DNA of 64,000 nucleotides from Ruminococcaceae bacterium KH2T8. GTDB taxonomy: Bacteria > Bacillota > Clostridia > Saccharofermentanales > Saccharofermentanaceae. The notes under the pieces were generated by a model. It made no database searches. It had not been told where the DNA came from and saw only the letters and a list, made by a program, of their open reading frames with translations. Shown here piece by piece: positions 62,145 to 64,000 of the stretch. Position 1 is the first letter of the stretch; every line of letters starts with the position of its first letter. The position numbers and the translations under genes are program-made. Location: the NCBI GenBank assembly GCA_900111435.1, contig FOIY01000001.1:558001-622000 (forward strand), written 5' to 3'.

Positions 62145-64000
62145 TCAAAATGATCTTTTGGATCTCTTTCCTCTTTTTCTGGCAATGGTCTTCGCCTTGC
62201 GTCTTCCGACATTAGGCTTATCGTCCTTACCGCGTGATGAACCATTCTTGACCGTTCCCTCGACCTCATCCGAGAAGACGAAATCGATGCGGTTCATATC
62301 GGTATCGACAGCGGCAACGATGACCTCTGCTTCCATTCCTATCGTCAGCTTTCGTCCGGTACGCGAACCGATAGCCCTATATGCTCTCTCATCAAAGATA
62401 TAGTGGTCAGCCATAGTCCTGAAAGGAACAAAGCCCTCGACCGTATTAGGCAGCATTACGAATACGCCTGCACCGATTATGGAAGTGATCCTGCCCGTAA
62501 ATCTCTGACCGACCTTGTCCGCCATATACTGAGCTACCTTAACGTCATCAGATGCTCTCTCGGCTTCTACGGAGTTGCGCTCCATCTCGGACGAGTGATC
62601 GGATACAGCTCCGACAAGACCCGCGAAATGACGTCTCTTCTTCTCATTATGGATATAGCTCTTGATGATCCTGTGTATATAAAGGTCGGGATATCTTCTG
62701 ATGGGGCTCGTGAAGTGACAATAGAACTTCGATGCCAGACCGAAATGGCCCAGGCAGTCAGGTGCATATCTCGCCTTAGCCATGCAACGAAGGAGCACCG
62801 TATCGAGCATGGGCTTAGCCTCATCGTCCTTGATCGTGGACATATAATCCGAGATCATGAGCGGCGTGATCTTGCCCGAAAGCCTTCCGCACGCACCGAA
62901 AGTCTTCGCGACGTTACAGAACTTCGCGATCTTTATCGAATCGGGATCCTCGTGAACTCTGTATACGAAAGGATAGTTCATGGTAGCAAATCTCTCTGCC
63001 ACGAACTCATTGGCGCAGATCATGAACTGCTCGATTATACCGTTACAGAAATTGATGGGATAAGGCATGATGTCGAGCACGTCGCCCTTCTCGTCAAGGA
63101 TGACCTTTGTCTCGGGGAACTCGAAATTGATCGCGCCCTTACCGTCTCTCATCCTCTTTAAGATCTCGGCGAGCTTCTTCATCTTCTGAAGCATGGGCAC
63201 GATAGGTCCATATTCGGCCTCATCGCCCTTTTGAGGCTCGGTAAGGATACGGAATGTCTCCTTATAGCTCATGCGCCTGTCGCTTCGTATAACGCTCTCG
63301 TAGAGGTTACCGTCATATGTGATACCGTTCTCGTCGATGAGCATCTCTGCAGTCATCGAAAGTCTGTCTACATTGGGATTAAGGCTGCAAAGGCCGTTAC
63401 TTAGCTTAGGCGGCAGCATCGGAATTACCCTGTCTACGAGATAGACTGACGTAGCACGAAGCTGTACCTCCTTATCGAGCTCGGTGTTCTCTCTTACATA
63501 GTGAGATACATCCGCGATATGTACATAGAGCTTATAGTTGCCGCCCGGGATTTCCTCGATCGATATCGCATCGTCAAGGTCCTTGGCTTCTTCGCCGTCG
63601 ATCGTGATAGTAAGAAGGTCACGAAGATCGTGTCTTCCTTCTGCTATCTCCTTCTCGACTATCTCGGGATCGGGATTAACGGGCAGATCCTTTACTTCGT
63701 TTAAGACCGCCTCGGGGAACGTCTGTGAAAGACCGAACTGCCTTAAGACAGCAAGCATCTTAACATCATTATTTCCCATATCACCCAGTACTTCGATGAT
63801 CTTTCCGCGGTAGTCCCTGTTCTCGGAATCAGGGTTCAGGATCTCGCATACGACGGTCATCTTAAAGGGCGCGCCGTTTAAGTTGTTCTTATCGATCCTG
63901 ACGGGACCGAAGTTGGTCGCCTTGAACTGGGGATCGGGCATTACCGTACCACCCTCACCGTTTTCGATAAGAAGTCCTATTACCTGATTCTTTACAGCCT
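62145..64000 (-). CDS. rnr: Ribonuclease R-type 3'-5' exonuclease, 5' end outside the window
   Basis: RNase R degrades structured RNA from the 3' end. The frame runs off the right edge, so the N-terminus is missing; an internal ATG at 63941 is not the start, because the frame upstream of it is open and reads as protein (AVKNQVIGLLIENGEGG). Visible parts are the end of the cold-shock domains, the RNB catalytic core with metal-binding DLRDLLTITIDGEEAKDLDDAI and HIADVSHYV, the S1 domain (RFTGRITSIIGAGVFVML) and a lysine/arginine-rich tail typical of RNase R. Confidence 0.94.
   Translation of the reverse strand, partial: AVKNQVIGLLIENGEGGTVMPDPQFKATNFGPVRIDKNNLNGAPFKMTVVCEILNPDSENRDYRGKIIEVLGDMGNNDVKMLAVLRQFGLSQTFPEAVLNEVKDLPVNPDPEIVEKEIAEGRHDLRDLLTITIDGEEAKDLDDAISIEEIPGGNYKLYVHIADVSHYVRENTELDKEVQLRATSVYLVDRVIPMLPPKLSNGLCSLNPNVDRLSMTAEMLIDENGITYDGNLYESVIRSDRRMSYKETFRILTEPQKGDEAEYGPIVPMLQKMKKLAEILKRMRDGKGAINFEFPETKVILDEKGDVLDIMPYPINFCNGIIEQFMICANEFVAERFATMNYPFVYRVHEDPDSIKIAKFCNVAKTFGACGRLSGKITPLMISDYMSTIKDDEAKPMLDTVLLRCMAKARYAPDCLGHFGLASKFYCHFTSPIRRYPDLYIHRIIKSYIHNEKKRRHFAGLVGAVSDHSSEMERNSVEAERASDDVKVAQYMADKVGQRFTGRITSIIGAGVFVMLPNTVEGFVPFRTMADHYIFDERAYRAIGSRTGRKLTIGMEAEVIVAAVDTDMNRIDFVFSDEVEGTVKNGSSRGKDDKPNVGRRKAKTIARKRGKRSKRSF

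Overview
The window is about 64 kb of chromosomal DNA from a bacterium of moderate GC, most likely an anaerobic, plant-fibre-degrading member of the Clostridia (Bacillota) from a gut or rumen. The evidence is a T-box leader, AGGAGG-type ribosome sites, many lipoproteins, an A-type flavodiiron protein, YesL/YczE/DUF2975-type membrane proteins, a LplB/YtcP-type sugar importer without its own ATPase, and a complete glucuronate route. I cannot name the species. No phage, insertion sequence, CRISPR array or rRNA was seen. Both edges cut a gene: an alpha/beta hydrolase at the left and an RNase R-type exonuclease at the right.

Layout. 1-2645: a minus-strand operon (acyltransferase, Xaa-Pro aminopeptidase, membrane-anchored hydrolase) whose stops and starts overlap. 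2937-8162: a large surface protein and small lipoproteins. 8284-8619: tRNA-Ser(CGA) beside an odd partial tRNA copy. 8672-16878: lipase, diguanylate cyclase, heavy-metal-binding protein, a 57-residue protein, two large GT-C-like membrane proteins and a DUF815 ATPase. 16871-25135: branched-chain amino acid synthesis (ilvD; T-box-ilvB-ilvN-ilvC), interrupted by two paralogous lipoproteins. 25173-41113: mixed housekeeping and signalling genes, including a LacI-type sensor/GGDEF gene that appears broken by a one-base loss. 41326-59417: a glucuronoxylan/hexuronate regulon. 59475-64000: a lipoprotein, a membrane-bound XRE regulator with a paralog at 54567-55688, and the exonuclease.

How the genes work together. 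Acidic xylan fragments would be imported by 51694-47931, deacetylated by the esterase and stripped of (methyl)glucuronate by GH115. Glucuronate would then go through uxaC, uxuB, uxuA, kdgK and kdgA to pyruvate and glyceraldehyde-3-phosphate. Four promoter regions share a TACTAG-type word, twice lying exactly on the -10 box. The GntR protein encoded after uxuB is the obvious candidate regulator.

The most unusual signal is non-coding. Seven elements in five intergenic regions (A 18619-18733, B 19965-20076, C 21284-21333, D 21400-21452, E 44785-44896, F 45002-45113, G 60629-60814) share one architecture. Two copies of a roughly 8-bp word lie 12 bp apart, followed by a gap of about 10-14 bp and then two inverted copies 12 bp apart. 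The word differs between most elements (A and D share one) but roughly fits N-R-Y-Y-N-Y-Y-N. Architecture is conserved while sequence diverges, and the inverted copies change together with the direct ones. I know of no described repeat class with this plan.
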